Positions 1 to 7,431 of a DNA stretch of 64,000 bases are shown in pieces. Source of the DNA: Chitinophaga sp. GbtcB8 (GTDB lineage Bacteria > Bacteroidota > Bacteroidia > Chitinophagales > Chitinophagaceae). Position 1 is the first letter of the stretch. The number at the start of each line of letters is the position of its first letter. The notes beneath the pieces are model-generated. The model ran no database searches and had not been told where the DNA came from. It saw nothing but the letters and a program-made list of their open reading frames with translations. A program made the translations under genes and the position numbers. Where the stretch lies: contig NZ_JAGXJN010000015.1 in assembly GCF_019091455.1 (NCBI RefSeq), forward strand, positions 62,001-126,000, written 5' to 3'.

Positions 1-465
1 CGCGCGGAGATCTGTTTTTTCCAGCAGGGTATTATCAAAGGTAGCCCGGGTAAGATCGCAATTATCGAAAACAGCGCTTGTGAGGTCGCAGCCGGTAAAA
101 TCAGCTTCCTGTAGCTGTGAGTTTTTAAAGATTATTTTTTTGAGCTTAATCTCAAAGAAAGAAACATGGTTCAGCACACAATTGTCAACACTAAACGCCA
201 GGCCGAATTTATTACACTCATCAAACCGGAGCCCCAGCATTTTGCAATCCTTAAAAGTAATATCCCGGAAAGCGGCATTTTTTAATTTAGCCAAACTCAG
301 GTTACAAGCGGTGAATGTGCAATCCAGAAATTTTATTCCGGCCAGGTTTGCATTGGAAAGGTCGCAGCTTACAAAGATGCAATTCTCATATTCACCAATC
401 TCCAAAGGGTTTTCGGAAAAGTTAACCTTATCGTATGTTATATCAACTATTACAGGAGGTTCCAT
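1..465 (-). CDS. Pentapeptide-repeat protein, C-terminus outside window
   Basis: Reading the reverse strand from an ATG at 465 gives 155 codons that run off the window edge without a stop. The residues follow the A(D/N)LxX five-residue rhythm of pentapeptide repeats, with short runs such as CDLTSAVFDNCDLTRATF. This family folds as a right-handed quadrilateral beta-helix. Some members (Qnr, MfpA) mimic DNA and protect gyrase, but most have no assigned role. The start is fixed because an in-frame TAA lies seven codons upstream (484-486). No signal peptide is visible, so the part seen should be cytosolic. The repeat assignment is secure; a Qnr-like function is only a possibility, and the missing C-terminus prevents a length comparison. 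Confidence 0.8.
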   Translation of the reverse strand, partial: MEPPVIVDITYDKVNFSENPLEIGEYENCIFVSCDLSNANLAGIKFLDCTFTACNLSLAKLKNAAFRDITFKDCKMLGLRFDECNKFGLAFSVDNCVLNHVSFFEIKLKKIIFKNSQLQEADFTGCDLTSAVFDNCDLTRATFDNTLLEKTDLRA

Positions 466-579
466 GATGGCAGCAGCTTGTCCTTAAAGATAATCATCCT
501 GTCCGTTCTATCCGAAAATATCCCTGTTCGTCGGAATTTCATTTCTTATGTAAGCCGCCTGGTGTTGATTTGCATAGGC

Positions 580-1224
580 CTATTGCTTTCTTTGCAACGA
601 TAATATTATTTCATATATATACAAGGGCACGGCCCAGCCAAACCAGAATAAAGAGGGAGATACTTCTGCAAAACTCCCTTTGTCCTGGATATAAGGCAGC
701 TTGTTTAAAAGGGCGGAAATGACAAATGCAACTGTTATCAGGTAGCTCCTGGTCATCCACTCCTTATGTAATTTGAATTTTTTCCTCACCGCAGTAAGAT
801 AAGCCAGGAAGCTGGCCGTTAGCCATACGCTCACCCAAACCTGCAGCGTAAAAGCATAGGACCACCCCACTGCATATGCCGTTGTAAAGGATAAATAAAC
901 AGCGCAGGAACCGCTGATCAAAATGGCCAGCAGGTATGCTCTCCCCACTTGCCTGTGTAATACCCAACGTTTGTTCCTGAACCTTTCCCAGAACTGCAGC
1001 GGGCCGGTTAACAGCGCAATTCCACCGCCGGTAATATGCAGTAATAAGATCCATTTAGTTTTATCATATTTACCCAGCTCACCTGGATCCAGTGTGAAAA
1101 AGTGTGCTGCGCCAAGCAAAAAATAAGCTGAAAGTGCTATTACTATAATTCCCGAAAATAATCTCCACAGCTCCTGTGTATTTTTCCCCCGCGCCGCTCC
1201 GGTTACTTTATGCTGAATTGCCAT
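580..1224 (-). CDS. DUF2306 family membrane protein
   Basis: A 214-residue polytopic protein with about six hydrophobic segments (roughly residues 20-42, 60-78, 92-115, 120-145, 158-175, 190-208). Between the helices are the features I associate with DUF2306 (YozB-like) proteins: LLLHITGGGIALLTGPLQFW, RWVLHRQVGRAYL, and a HKEWMTRSY stretch. The function of the family is unknown. It is divergently transcribed from an HxlR-type regulator across a 130-bp gap that holds a perfect palindrome, so it is the likely regulated partner. Length is normal for the family. The start ATG at 1224 has no competing in-frame ATG nearby. Confidence 0.75.
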   Translation of the reverse strand: MAIQHKVTGAARGKNTQELWRLFSGIIVIALSAYFLLGAAHFFTLDPGELGKYDKTKWILLLHITGGGIALLTGPLQFWERFRNKRWVLHRQVGRAYLLAILISGSCAVYLSFTTAYAVGWSYAFTLQVWVSVWLTASFLAYLTAVRKKFKLHKEWMTRSYLITVAFVISALLNKLPYIQDKGSFAEVSPSLFWFGWAVPLYIYEIILSLQRKQ

Positions 1225-1276
1225 TGCTATAAATAATTTTATGCAAACATATTTTACCGGGCTGCCGGGATCAATA

Positions 1277-1315
1277 ACTGATAAATTATTCGGATACTGA
1301 TAAATTTATCAGTAT
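1277..1315. promoter_or_regulatory. Palindromic operator between DUF2306 gene and hxlR-type gene
   Basis: Positions 1294-1315 are a perfect 22-bp palindrome (half ATACTGATAAA followed by its exact complement). An extra direct copy of ACTGATAAATT sits at 1277-1287, 19 bp from the same word inside the palindrome. The site lies between two divergent genes, one encoding a winged-helix regulator. HxlR-family proteins bind as dimers to dyad sites, so autoregulation plus control of the DUF2306 gene is the natural reading. The palindrome is directly visible; its use by this regulator is inference. Confidence 0.6.
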
Positions 1316-1354
1316 GGGCACATTGCCGTTTTAGCATTAAATTGCTGAAAAAAA

Positions 1355-1726
1355 ATGTACCAAAAGAAACTACCCGAAGACCTGGAATGCGGCATCACCA
1401 TTGCCATGAGAAGCTTTGGCGGGAAATGGAAACCATGCATTATAGACGCTATAGATAAGGGCTTCAGGCGCCCTAGTGAACTGCACAAAGTAATTACAGA
1501 GGCAACGCCCAGGGTGATAGACTTACAGCTTCGTGAACTGGAGATTGCGGGAATTGTATATAAAGAAACCAGCAGCGGTTTTCCGCTGTACACTGCTTAC
1601 TACCTAACTGAAAAAGGAGAAAGCATTTTACCGGTCCTTTCCTTAATGAACAATTGGGGATTACAAAATAAAGACGGGGCACATGACCTTCAGCCTCAAA
1701 AGAAGAACCGGGTTATATGCATCTAA
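1355..1726 (+). CDS. HxlR-family winged-helix transcriptional regulator
   Basis: A 123-residue protein matching the HxlR/MarR-like winged helix family. It has the N-terminal conserved Cys in LECGITIAMRSFGGKWKP (Cys12), recognition-helix region around residues 40-62 (RRPSELHKVI, ATPRVIDLQLRELE), and the wing and dimer helix near YYLTEKGESILPVL. Family members often sense electrophiles or redox stress through the N-terminal Cys. The gene faces away from the DUF2306 membrane protein and the shared gap carries a 22-bp palindrome. The ATG at 1355 follows an A-rich stretch without a clear ribosome binding site, which is normal for Bacteroidota. Confidence 0.9.
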   Translation: MYQKKLPEDLECGITIAMRSFGGKWKPCIIDAIDKGFRRPSELHKVITEATPRVIDLQLRELEIAGIVYKETSSGFPLYTAYYLTEKGESILPVLSLMNNWGLQNKDGAHDLQPQKKNRVICI

Positions 1727-2113
1727 CCAAAATGTCCTTCTCCAAACATATGCTATCTCTGGCAAGATAAGCCTCCCATAGGCAAATGAATGATCGCACT
1801 TCCGGCAACCGGCTGCCCTTAACCTGCCAGATTGTGCGCTACAAGTCGCTGATTCCTGCTCATATCCTGCATTCTTAAACAGGATCACTGATCTCTAAAC
1901 CATCACATTGCTGTATCTGAAGAAATACCAATCCGGTAAAATGTTCTTCTACGGAGAAGATCTTGTTTTAAGCAGAATGGAAAGGAAAATAGAAGCCGGT
2001 ATGCTTCAATTCAGATAAGGGGAAAATGCTGTGATAAAGAGAGGATATAATGGGGATCGGGAGAAATTTTGTAGGGCAACTATTAAAAAAATCGTTGCCA
2101 CTTAATGGAAGGT
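1727..2113. other. Gene-poor gap with a possible gene remnant
   Basis: No convincing complete gene is present. On the plus strand 1899-2018 is an open stretch ending in TAA that reads like the C-terminal tail of a protein (SGKMFFYGEDLVLSR then ERKIEAGMLQF). It has no start codon context and a stop directly before it. I cannot name a family. It could be a decayed gene end or chance. No terminator with a clear T-tract was found for the hxlR-type gene. Confidence 0.25.
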
Positions 2114-2440
2114 CTATCGCTTTGCTTCGTAAATGACCTGGTTTTGAAATTCACCTACGGTTACTTTCCCGTAAATGGTCCTGGTCCAGCCGTTTTCAAA
2201 ACCATGATTATTGGCGATCAGGAAGCCTTTATGCGCATCTGTTTTAATGATCTTGTGCGCGTCAATGTATCGCCCTTTTACTTTACAGAATACAATATCA
2301 CCGATCTTATATTCAGGCGCCTTTTCAAAGCTTAGCTGGCTGCCGCTTTTCAGAATGGGCAACATAGAGCTGCCAAATGCTTTCATTTTTCCCTTGCCTG
2401 TTGATTCCAGGTCGGATTTCAATCTTTCGTACTTGTTCAT
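2114..2440 (-). CDS. Minimal S24/S26 peptidase-like protein
   Basis: A 108-residue protein that consists almost only of the serine-peptidase core seen in LexA/UmuD (S24) and signal peptidase (S26) folds. It shows FGSSMLPIL at residues 22-30 (Ser-Met of the catalytic site), KIGDIVFCKVKG around 45-55, DAHKIIKTD around 60-68 (position of the Lys/His partner and the HR/HK motif), and IANNHG where TKGDN usually lies. There is no DNA-binding domain and no membrane anchor. Such lone domains occur in Bacteroidota and phages. Whether it is an active protease, a regulator fragment or a structural relic cannot be decided from sequence. It lies upstream of ogt on the same strand with a 165-bp gap. Confidence 0.65.
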   Translation of the reverse strand: MNKYERLKSDLESTGKGKMKAFGSSMLPILKSGSQLSFEKAPEYKIGDIVFCKVKGRYIDAHKIIKTDAHKGFLIANNHGFENGWTRTIYGKVTVGEFQNQVIYEAKR

Positions 2441-2605
2441 TTTTTGAAATTTTCATTGGTTATTATTTGATCACAAAGGAATTATTCATCTGCGCAACCT
2501 AGCTGCGCAGATGAATATTATTTGAAAAATAGTATGGAATAGCAAAGAAAAAGCCCGCCAATACCATGATTAGCGGACCAGATATTTTTAAACAATAACA
2601 GCTGC

Positions 2606-3136
2606 TTATGGAACATTCAGCTCCTGCCAGGGGATTGTCATTTGAGGCTGAGTACTTTTTGCGCCCTCCAGCGATAGCAGGCTGGCTTTTGCCTCAAGCC
2701 CGCCCGCAAAACCAGTTAGCCCTCCGGATGCGCCAATAACCCGGTGGCAGGGAACAACAATTGAAATGGGGTTACGGCCATTGGCCGCACCTACCGCACG
2801 TACAGCTTTGGGGTTGCCCAGCTGGTTAGCGATCTGGGTATAACTCCGGGTTTCCCCATAAGGTATGGTCAGCAAGGCATTCCATACTTCTTTCTGAAAT
2901 TTTGTTCCGATGGGATCCAGCCCCAATGCAAAAGAGCTGCGCTTTCCTTCAAAATATTCTCTTAGCTGCCGTTCTGTTTCAAGCAGTATGGGATGGTTAT
3001 TATCCTCAACATCAGCTTTTGCATGTACCCGGTTCGGATTATCATTTTCCCAAAGAATAGCAGCAAGGCCTTTGACGCTACCGATGAGTGTTAACCTGCC
3101 TACGGGAGAATCCATGTATTTATACTGATATTCCAT
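2606..3136 (-). CDS. ogt: Methylated-DNA-[protein]-cysteine S-methyltransferase
   Basis: A 176-residue single-turnover DNA repair protein that moves the methyl group from O6-methylguanine to its own cysteine. The active-site motif IVVPCHRVIG is at residues 126-135 with the acceptor Cys130. The preceding helix-turn-helix and arginine finger region (YGETRSYTQIANQLGNPKAVRAVGAANGRNP, in parts) is intact, as is the N-terminal ribonuclease-like domain. Length fits Ogt without an Ada-type N-terminal domain. The ATG at 3136 is the only sensible start. No Ada regulator is nearby, so expression may be constitutive. Function is well supported. Confidence 0.95.
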   Translation of the reverse strand: MEYQYKYMDSPVGRLTLIGSVKGLAAILWENDNPNRVHAKADVEDNNHPILLETERQLREYFEGKRSSFALGLDPIGTKFQKEVWNALLTIPYGETRSYTQIANQLGNPKAVRAVGAANGRNPISIVVPCHRVIGASGGLTGFAGGLEAKASLLSLEGAKSTQPQMTIPWQELNVP

Positions 3137-3252
3137 TGGGATGAGTTTTAAACTTTACAAGCAGCCTTTGCTTATCCATAGCAAGTTAAATATCTTTTAG
3201 GAAAACATATTCGTGGTATCATGCTGTTAGCAAGCATTATCTCCCAAATTGC

Positions 3253-3343
3253 GGCCTTCCTGATCTAAAACAAGACGCAATAACACCATACAAAAAACCG
3301 CACCATTTCTGATGCGGCTTTTAATTTCTGCCGGGCTAACCGG
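3253..3343 (-). repeat. Decayed copy of tRNA-Pro 3' end plus terminator (copy 1)
   Basis: This stretch aligns with 12636-12726, the intact tRNA-Pro 3' end and its downstream hairpin. Shared pieces are CCTTCC, GATCTAAAA/GATCCAAAA, GACGCAATAACAC/CACGCAATAACAC, the hairpin CCGCACCATT..TGATGCGGCTTTT, and then TTTCTG(C/T)CGGG. The tRNA part has decayed to about 13 recognisable bases. The hairpin (3292-3322) could still act as a terminator, and the 314-bp gap 3137-3450 holds nothing else recognisable. Such copies at a distance from an intact tRNA are typical attachment-site scars. Confidence 0.6.
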
Positions 3344-3450
3344 GATATTATTGAGCTTTTTTATAACAGATCTTTGGTTTCATTGTAATACGTTCAGGAT
3401 CTGTATAAAGCTGTACTCTTTTTCTATGATTGTAATTTGCCACTCACCTT

Positions 3451-3954
3451 TTACTTTTTTAAGGTAATTAATAATGCATCCAGTTTTTCCAGTGTGGCCA
3501 TCATTCCTTGCTCCATACCCATTTGAATAACCGTTTCCAGGTCTGAAAGAGATTTATAGGTGACGATGGTTTCTACCAAAGCATTTTCCCCCTTGTCGGT
3601 AAAAGTTACAATCCATTCTGCACGGGGCAGGTCTTTATTTATTTCACCTGCTTCATTACTGAAAGCATCTAAAGAGGTGTAATAGTCAATTGGCTTAATT
3701 TTTACGTACTCAGTATAACCCCAATATTCTGTTCCGTTAGGTTCTATCATTGCATAATGCCAATGGCCTCCTTCGCGAAAATCCATTGATTTTGTCTTGG
3801 TGGTTAAGGGCGCGGGCGCAAACCATTGGTCAAGCAATTCGCTTTTAGTATAACAATCCCAAACCAATGGCCGGTCTCCTAAAAACTCACGTCTGATTGT
3901 GAGCGTGTTTTTCTCCTTATCCGCAATGAAGTCGAACTGCAAATTGTTTTTCAT
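3451..3954 (-). CDS. SRPBCC/AHSA1-like ligand-binding protein
   Basis: A 167-residue START/SRPBCC fold protein of the activator-of-Hsp90-ATPase-homologue type. Landmarks are TLTIRREFLGDRPLVWDCYT, LLDQWFAPAPL, FREGGHWHYAMI, and ETIVTYKSLSDLE. Members form a hydrophobic cavity for small ligands; the bacterial ones are usually uncharacterised. A longer reading frame opens at 4038, but the natural start is ATG 3954. It overlaps the stop of the upstream ArsR gene by one base (TAATG), a translational-coupling arrangement. ArsR-SRPBCC pairs are common in bacteria and often co-regulated by that repressor. Third gene of the doxX-arsR-SRPBCC operon. Confidence 0.85.
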   Translation of the reverse strand: MKNNLQFDFIADKEKNTLTIRREFLGDRPLVWDCYTKSELLDQWFAPAPLTTKTKSMDFREGGHWHYAMIEPNGTEYWGYTEYVKIKPIDYYTSLDAFSNEAGEINKDLPRAEWIVTFTDKGENALVETIVTYKSLSDLETVIQMGMEQGMMATLEKLDALLITLKK

Positions 3955-4271
3955 TATTTTTTCTTTTTTATCGTTAATAAAAGTTGATCGAGTTGTTGAA
4001 ATCGGCTCTCCCAGATCTTCCTGTATTGTACCAGCCATTTAACTATCTCTTTCATTATGTCAACCTCAAGCTGATAATATATTTCCCGGCCCTGGTATTC
4101 CTGTTTCACCAATTCGCATTCAGTTAAAATTTTCATATGCTTTGAAATGGCTTGCCGTGTCATGTCAAAATGCTCGGCAATAGCACTGGGTGTCATTGCA
4201 TGTAATGCAATTAAAACCAGGATGGCCCTTCGTGTCGGGTCGGCAATGGCTTGAAAAATATCTCTTCTCAC
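3954..4271 (-). CDS. ArsR-family winged-helix repressor
   Basis: A 105-residue metalloregulator-type winged helix: IFQAIADPTRRAILVLI opens the domain, MTPSAIAEHFDMTRQAISKHMKILTE is the helix-turn-helix, and GREIYYQL is the wing. The usual ELCVCDL metal site of true ArsR/SmtB proteins is absent, so it belongs to the non-metal class that sits next to SRPBCC proteins. It is flanked by the DoxX gene upstream (23 bp) and the SRPBCC gene downstream (1-base overlap), forming one operon on the minus strand. It is the best candidate to bind the twin dyads in the doxX promoter. Confidence 0.9.
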   Translation of the reverse strand: MRRDIFQAIADPTRRAILVLIALHAMTPSAIAEHFDMTRQAISKHMKILTECELVKQEYQGREIYYQLEVDIMKEIVKWLVQYRKIWESRFQQLDQLLLTIKKKK

Positions 4272-4294
4272 TGAAGTATCATTTTGATTTGTGA

Positions 4295-4675
4295 TTATTT
4301 CCTTAGCATCGGCAGGTACTTTTCCCTGTTGTCAATAATTATCCAAAAAATGATTGCGATCAATGCAAATACGATGGGCAAACCAGCTGGAGCCATGCTG
4401 ATGTTAGCAAGCAGAATACCTGTCAAAACAGGTAAAATAACAATGGCGCCAAGCGCCCTGGTCCTGTTGAAGATCAATAACAAACCGCCCAGAATTTCTA
4501 TGGTTCCAACCAGCGGCATAAGCCAGCCGATTTCGGCAAATGCCATTCCTGCCTTCACCATTTTTTCAGGCATATCCTTAGGGATTGGCATATAATGGAA
4601 GAATTTATCCAAACCTGCATTTATAAACATCAGGCCGGCCAGCAGGGATAAAACAAAAAGGATCTTACTTTTCAT
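4295..4675 (-). CDS. DoxX-family membrane protein
   Basis: A 126-residue protein with four predicted transmembrane helices. Recognisable pieces are LLAGLMFINAGLDKFFHYMP near the N-terminus and EIGWLMPLVGTIEILGGLLLI, the DoxX/DoxD-type signature with conserved AGLDK and EILGG. Family proteins are linked to thiosulfate:quinone chemistry in archaea or to redox stress in bacteria, but the role here is unknown. A frame opens earlier (4726), but that extension would overlap the operator and the -7 box, so ATG 4675 is preferred. First gene of the operon with arsR and the SRPBCC gene. Confidence 0.8.
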   Translation of the reverse strand: MKSKILFVLSLLAGLMFINAGLDKFFHYMPIPKDMPEKMVKAGMAFAEIGWLMPLVGTIEILGGLLLIFNRTRALGAIVILPVLTGILLANISMAPAGLPIVFALIAIIFWIIIDNREKYLPMLRK

Positions 4676-4698
4676 AGTTGTTGTTATTTTATATAATA

Positions 4699-4743
4699 AA
4701 CCATTCGGTTGCAAATATAAACGCAACCATTCGGTTTATCAAA
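4699..4743 (-). promoter_or_regulatory. doxX operon promoter flanked by twin AACCATTCGGTT dyads
   Basis: On the minus strand a TTTG (4740-4743), 20 bp, and TATATTTG (4712-4719) make a full Bacteroidota promoter for doxX. Two identical 12-mers AACCATTCGGTT (4699-4710 and 4725-4736, AACC..GGTT dyads) bracket the -7 box, one in the spacer and one at the start site. Two repressor dimers there would block transcription. The ArsR in the same operon is the likely ligand, and the divergent AraC gene shares the gap. Elements are seen; binding is inferred. Confidence 0.65.
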
Positions 4744-4801
4744 TTTATTTTCAAAGAACTTGTCAGGAGGCCTATTCCCCCTAAATATCCTATCTTTCAA
4801 C

Positions 4802-5620
4802 ATGCAGCACCAAGAATTTGAAACTCCGGAAGAGCTACGGGATACCATAAAGTGCTTTTGGCATAACACCAAAGACTTCGGGGAACAGTTATCGGGTTTT
4901 GAGGTGATCCCTGATGGTTACGCTGAAATTATTTTTCATTTTGGAAGCCCCTGCAGCATTTCTTACGATGGAGTTTTGCAATCATTGCCATCACCGTTTA
5001 TGGTGGGTCTGCTCAATGAGCCGGTTACTTTTTACGCGAAAAGCCGTTTAGAGATCATTGGTATCAGGTGCTTCCCATGGACCGTGTTTGATCTGCTCGG
5101 ACTTCCGTCCGGTAAGGGTGGCATACATGTGTTTGAGCATCCTGTGGCCCAGCTGCAATCCACTTTGAACAAGTGTGTTCAGGCCGGCAGAATAGAGGAA
5201 GCCATCGCCCAGGTAAAACAGTATTTTTTGGATGCACGGTCGCGGATCCCCGCTGACAGCATGTTATTCAAAGCAGGAGTTGCTATGCGGGAAGCAAACG
5301 GCAGCATGCCGGTAAGCCAGGTAGCAGCTGCTGCTCATGCAACGATTCGTACACTGGAAAGGAAGTTCAAACAATCTTCCGGTCATACCGTCAAAGACGT
5401 ATCTGCGCTGATACGCTTTGAGCAGGTACGCAACCAATTATGGCTGTATCCGGATTCCAACATTGCCGGCTTAGCTCACGAGCTGGGCTATACGGACCAA
5501 TCCCACCTAAGCAGAGAATTCAAACGCTACAGCGGCACTACGCCGGCAGCATTTGCGCGACAGGCAAAGAAAGTCAATCAGGCTCTAAGCAACGATTTTG
5601 TCGCATTTGTACAAGCCTAG
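4802..5620 (+). CDS. AraC-family transcriptional regulator
   Basis: A 272-residue regulator. The N-terminal half (about residues 1-110: IPDGYAEIIFHFG, FMVGLLNEPVTF) matches the DUF6597-type sensor common in Bacteroidota AraC proteins. The C-terminal half holds the two helix-turn-helix motifs: VSQVAAAAHATIRTLERKFK and IAGLAHELGYTDQSHLSREF followed by TPAAFARQ. The frame opens at 4760, but ATG 4802 fits the family N-terminus (MQHQEFETP). It is divergent from the doxX operon and 40 bp upstream of the flavin monooxygenase gene on the same strand, which it may control. Confidence 0.9.
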   Translation: MQHQEFETPEELRDTIKCFWHNTKDFGEQLSGFEVIPDGYAEIIFHFGSPCSISYDGVLQSLPSPFMVGLLNEPVTFYAKSRLEIIGIRCFPWTVFDLLGLPSGKGGIHVFEHPVAQLQSTLNKCVQAGRIEEAIAQVKQYFLDARSRIPADSMLFKAGVAMREANGSMPVSQVAAAAHATIRTLERKFKQSSGHTVKDVSALIRFEQVRNQLWLYPDSNIAGLAHELGYTDQSHLSREFKRYSGTTPAAFARQAKKVNQALSNDFVAFVQA

Positions 5621-5660
5621 TGCAGAAGCATTCCGGAATTTTGTGTTTCAATTATTTTAT

Positions 5661-7202
5661 ATGAACACAATACCTGAAAGCAGGAACCCCACACAAGATC
5701 ATACTATTTACGATGTAATTATTTCCGGCGCTGGACCTGTAGGCCTTTTTCTCGCCTGTGAGCTTGCCCTGGCCAAATGTTCTGTCCTGATACTGGAAAA
5801 GGCAGCGGATCCGCACTCGCCATTAAAGCAGCTTCCTTTTGGGATCCGGGGACTAAATGCACTTTCTGTTGAAGCGCTTTACCGCCGTGGGTTATTAGAT
5901 GAACTTGAAGTACCAAAACGTCTTAAAAATCCTCACCAAAACGCCGTACAAGGGCCACGCCGCCAGGCAGGACACTTCGCCGGCATTCCATTCCATGACG
6001 GCGATATTGACACCACACAATGGAAGTATCGTTTGCCTGGCTCCACCGACACCATTTTGATTGCTGAAATGGAGGAGCTTGAAACCGTGCTGTCCCGCCG
6101 TGCAACATCCCTGGGTGTGGTAATCAGGCGCGGGCTTGCTATTACCGGCTTTCATCATACAGCCGATGGAGTAACCGTTCTGTCAGGTAATCAATCTTTT
6201 CAAAGTAAATGGCTCGTGGGTTGCGATGGCGCCCGTAGTGTTGTTCGTAAAACAGGCGGTTTTGACTTCGCTGGTACAGAGCCGGAATTTCCCGGCTACT
6301 CTGTTAAAGTGGGCATCGCCGACCCGGATAAGCTGAGCCCTGGCCGAAACCTGACACCAAGAGGCATGTACCTGCAATCGCAGCCAGGTTACCTGGCAAT
6401 ACAGGATTTTGATGGAGGAGCATTTCATGGTTCAGAAAAGCCGGTCACACGTGAGCACGTACAGGAGGTGTTACGCCGCATTTCGGACACCAATGTAACT
6501 ATCAGCACCCTGCATTTCGCAACCACATGGACTGACCGCGCAAGGCAGTCCACCACCTACCGCAACGGACGCGTACTTTTAGCCGGCGATGCCGCACACA
6601 TTCATTCGCCATTAGGAGGTCAGGGGCTTAACCTTGGACTGGGCGACGCTATAAACCTCGGCTGGAAACTCGCTGCAACCATCCGGCAGAAAGCACCGGA
6701 AGGCTTGCTGGACAGCTATCAAACCGAACGGCATCCAATTGGAGTACAGGTGCTGGATTGGTCACGTGCCCAGGTTGCAATCATGAAACCTGGTCCAACG
6801 GCGCGCGCGCTGAATGCAATTATCCGCGACCTTATGAATACTCGTGATGGCGCCACCTACTTTGCAGGAAGGGTGTGGGGCATTTTCACACATTACGATC
6901 TTGGTGGCGGCCACCCCCTGGTAGGATACAGCGTTCCTAACTTTGAGCTGGAAGATGGTGCAGGCATTGGCGAATTCATGCACGATGGCAAAGGGATACT
7001 GCTTGATTTTGATATGAATGCTTCACATAAAACTTTGGCAGGTGAGTATGGTGATCAGATGAAGTATGTTTCAGGCAGTGCAAAGGACCGGTTAGGTGTA
7101 AGCGCTGTACTGATTCGCCCTGATGGGATTATTGCCTGGGCTTCTGATAGCGAGGCTGATTGCAGCGAATTACAGAAGGCTGCCGGGCGGTGGTTTGTTT
7201 AA
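5661..7202 (+). CDS. FAD-dependent aromatic monooxygenase (PheA/TfdB, rifampicin-monooxygenase-like)
   Basis: A 513-residue class A flavoprotein hydroxylase. The FAD Rossmann motif ISGAGPVGLFLACELA is near residues 20-36, the second FAD/NADPH motif region carries GCDGARSVVR, and the third FAD motif is GDAAHIHSPLGGQGLNLGLG. A C-terminal thioredoxin-like domain ending in RPDGIIAWAS is as in phenol and rifampicin monooxygenases. The enzyme hydroxylates an aromatic or polyketide substrate with NAD(P)H and O2; the substrate cannot be told. ATG 5661 is preferred over a frame start at 5598 that would overlap the AraC gene. Several Bacteroidota homologues give drug inactivation, so antibiotic modification is possible but unproven. 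Confidence 0.88.
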   Translation: MNTIPESRNPTQDHTIYDVIISGAGPVGLFLACELALAKCSVLILEKAADPHSPLKQLPFGIRGLNALSVEALYRRGLLDELEVPKRLKNPHQNAVQGPRRQAGHFAGIPFHDGDIDTTQWKYRLPGSTDTILIAEMEELETVLSRRATSLGVVIRRGLAITGFHHTADGVTVLSGNQSFQSKWLVGCDGARSVVRKTGGFDFAGTEPEFPGYSVKVGIADPDKLSPGRNLTPRGMYLQSQPGYLAIQDFDGGAFHGSEKPVTREHVQEVLRRISDTNVTISTLHFATTWTDRARQSTTYRNGRVLLAGDAAHIHSPLGGQGLNLGLGDAINLGWKLAATIRQKAPEGLLDSYQTERHPIGVQVLDWSRAQVAIMKPGPTARALNAIIRDLMNTRDGATYFAGRVWGIFTHYDLGGGHPLVGYSVPNFELEDGAGIGEFMHDGKGILLDFDMNASHKTLAGEYGDQMKYVSGSAKDRLGVSAVLIRPDGIIAWASDSEADCSELQKAAGRWFV

Positions 7203-7296
7203 TGCAGGGGTGGGTGGTAAGAGCTTTTCTGATATGCCATACATGTGGTAAAGTGCTAACTGGAAGCGCATCAAAGGGTCACGCGAAACATTATCC

Positions 7297-7365
7297 AATA
7301 AAAAAGCCGCACCATTCCTCATGCGGTTTTTTCTTCTCCAGTCGGGGTGACTGACAGGTCTCGAA
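7297..7365 (-). repeat. Decayed tRNA-Pro 3' end plus terminator (copy 2)
   Basis: The hairpin AAAAAAGCCGCACC..ATGCGGTTTTTT (7300-7332) repeats the terminator after tRNA-Pro at 12678-12710. Next to it 7341-7365 reads on the minus strand as a tRNA 3' end (TTCGA..TCAGTCACCCCGAC), similar to the CACCCCG acceptor typical of Bacteroidota tRNA-Pro. The rest of the tRNA is missing. It lies 60 bp beyond the end of hsdR and marks the left edge of the restriction-modification segment. The gap 7203-7431 holds nothing else recognisable. Confidence 0.6.
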
Positions 7366-7431
7366 CTTTTGGATAGATGAGATCAGAGACTTAAAGCAAT
7401 TAAGGTACCTGTTCTCAAACACATCAAGTTA

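Noticed and set aside
2105..2335. Plus-strand open frame opposite the S24-like gene
   Set aside because: The minus strand has the GSSM and HKII motifs; the plus reading has none.
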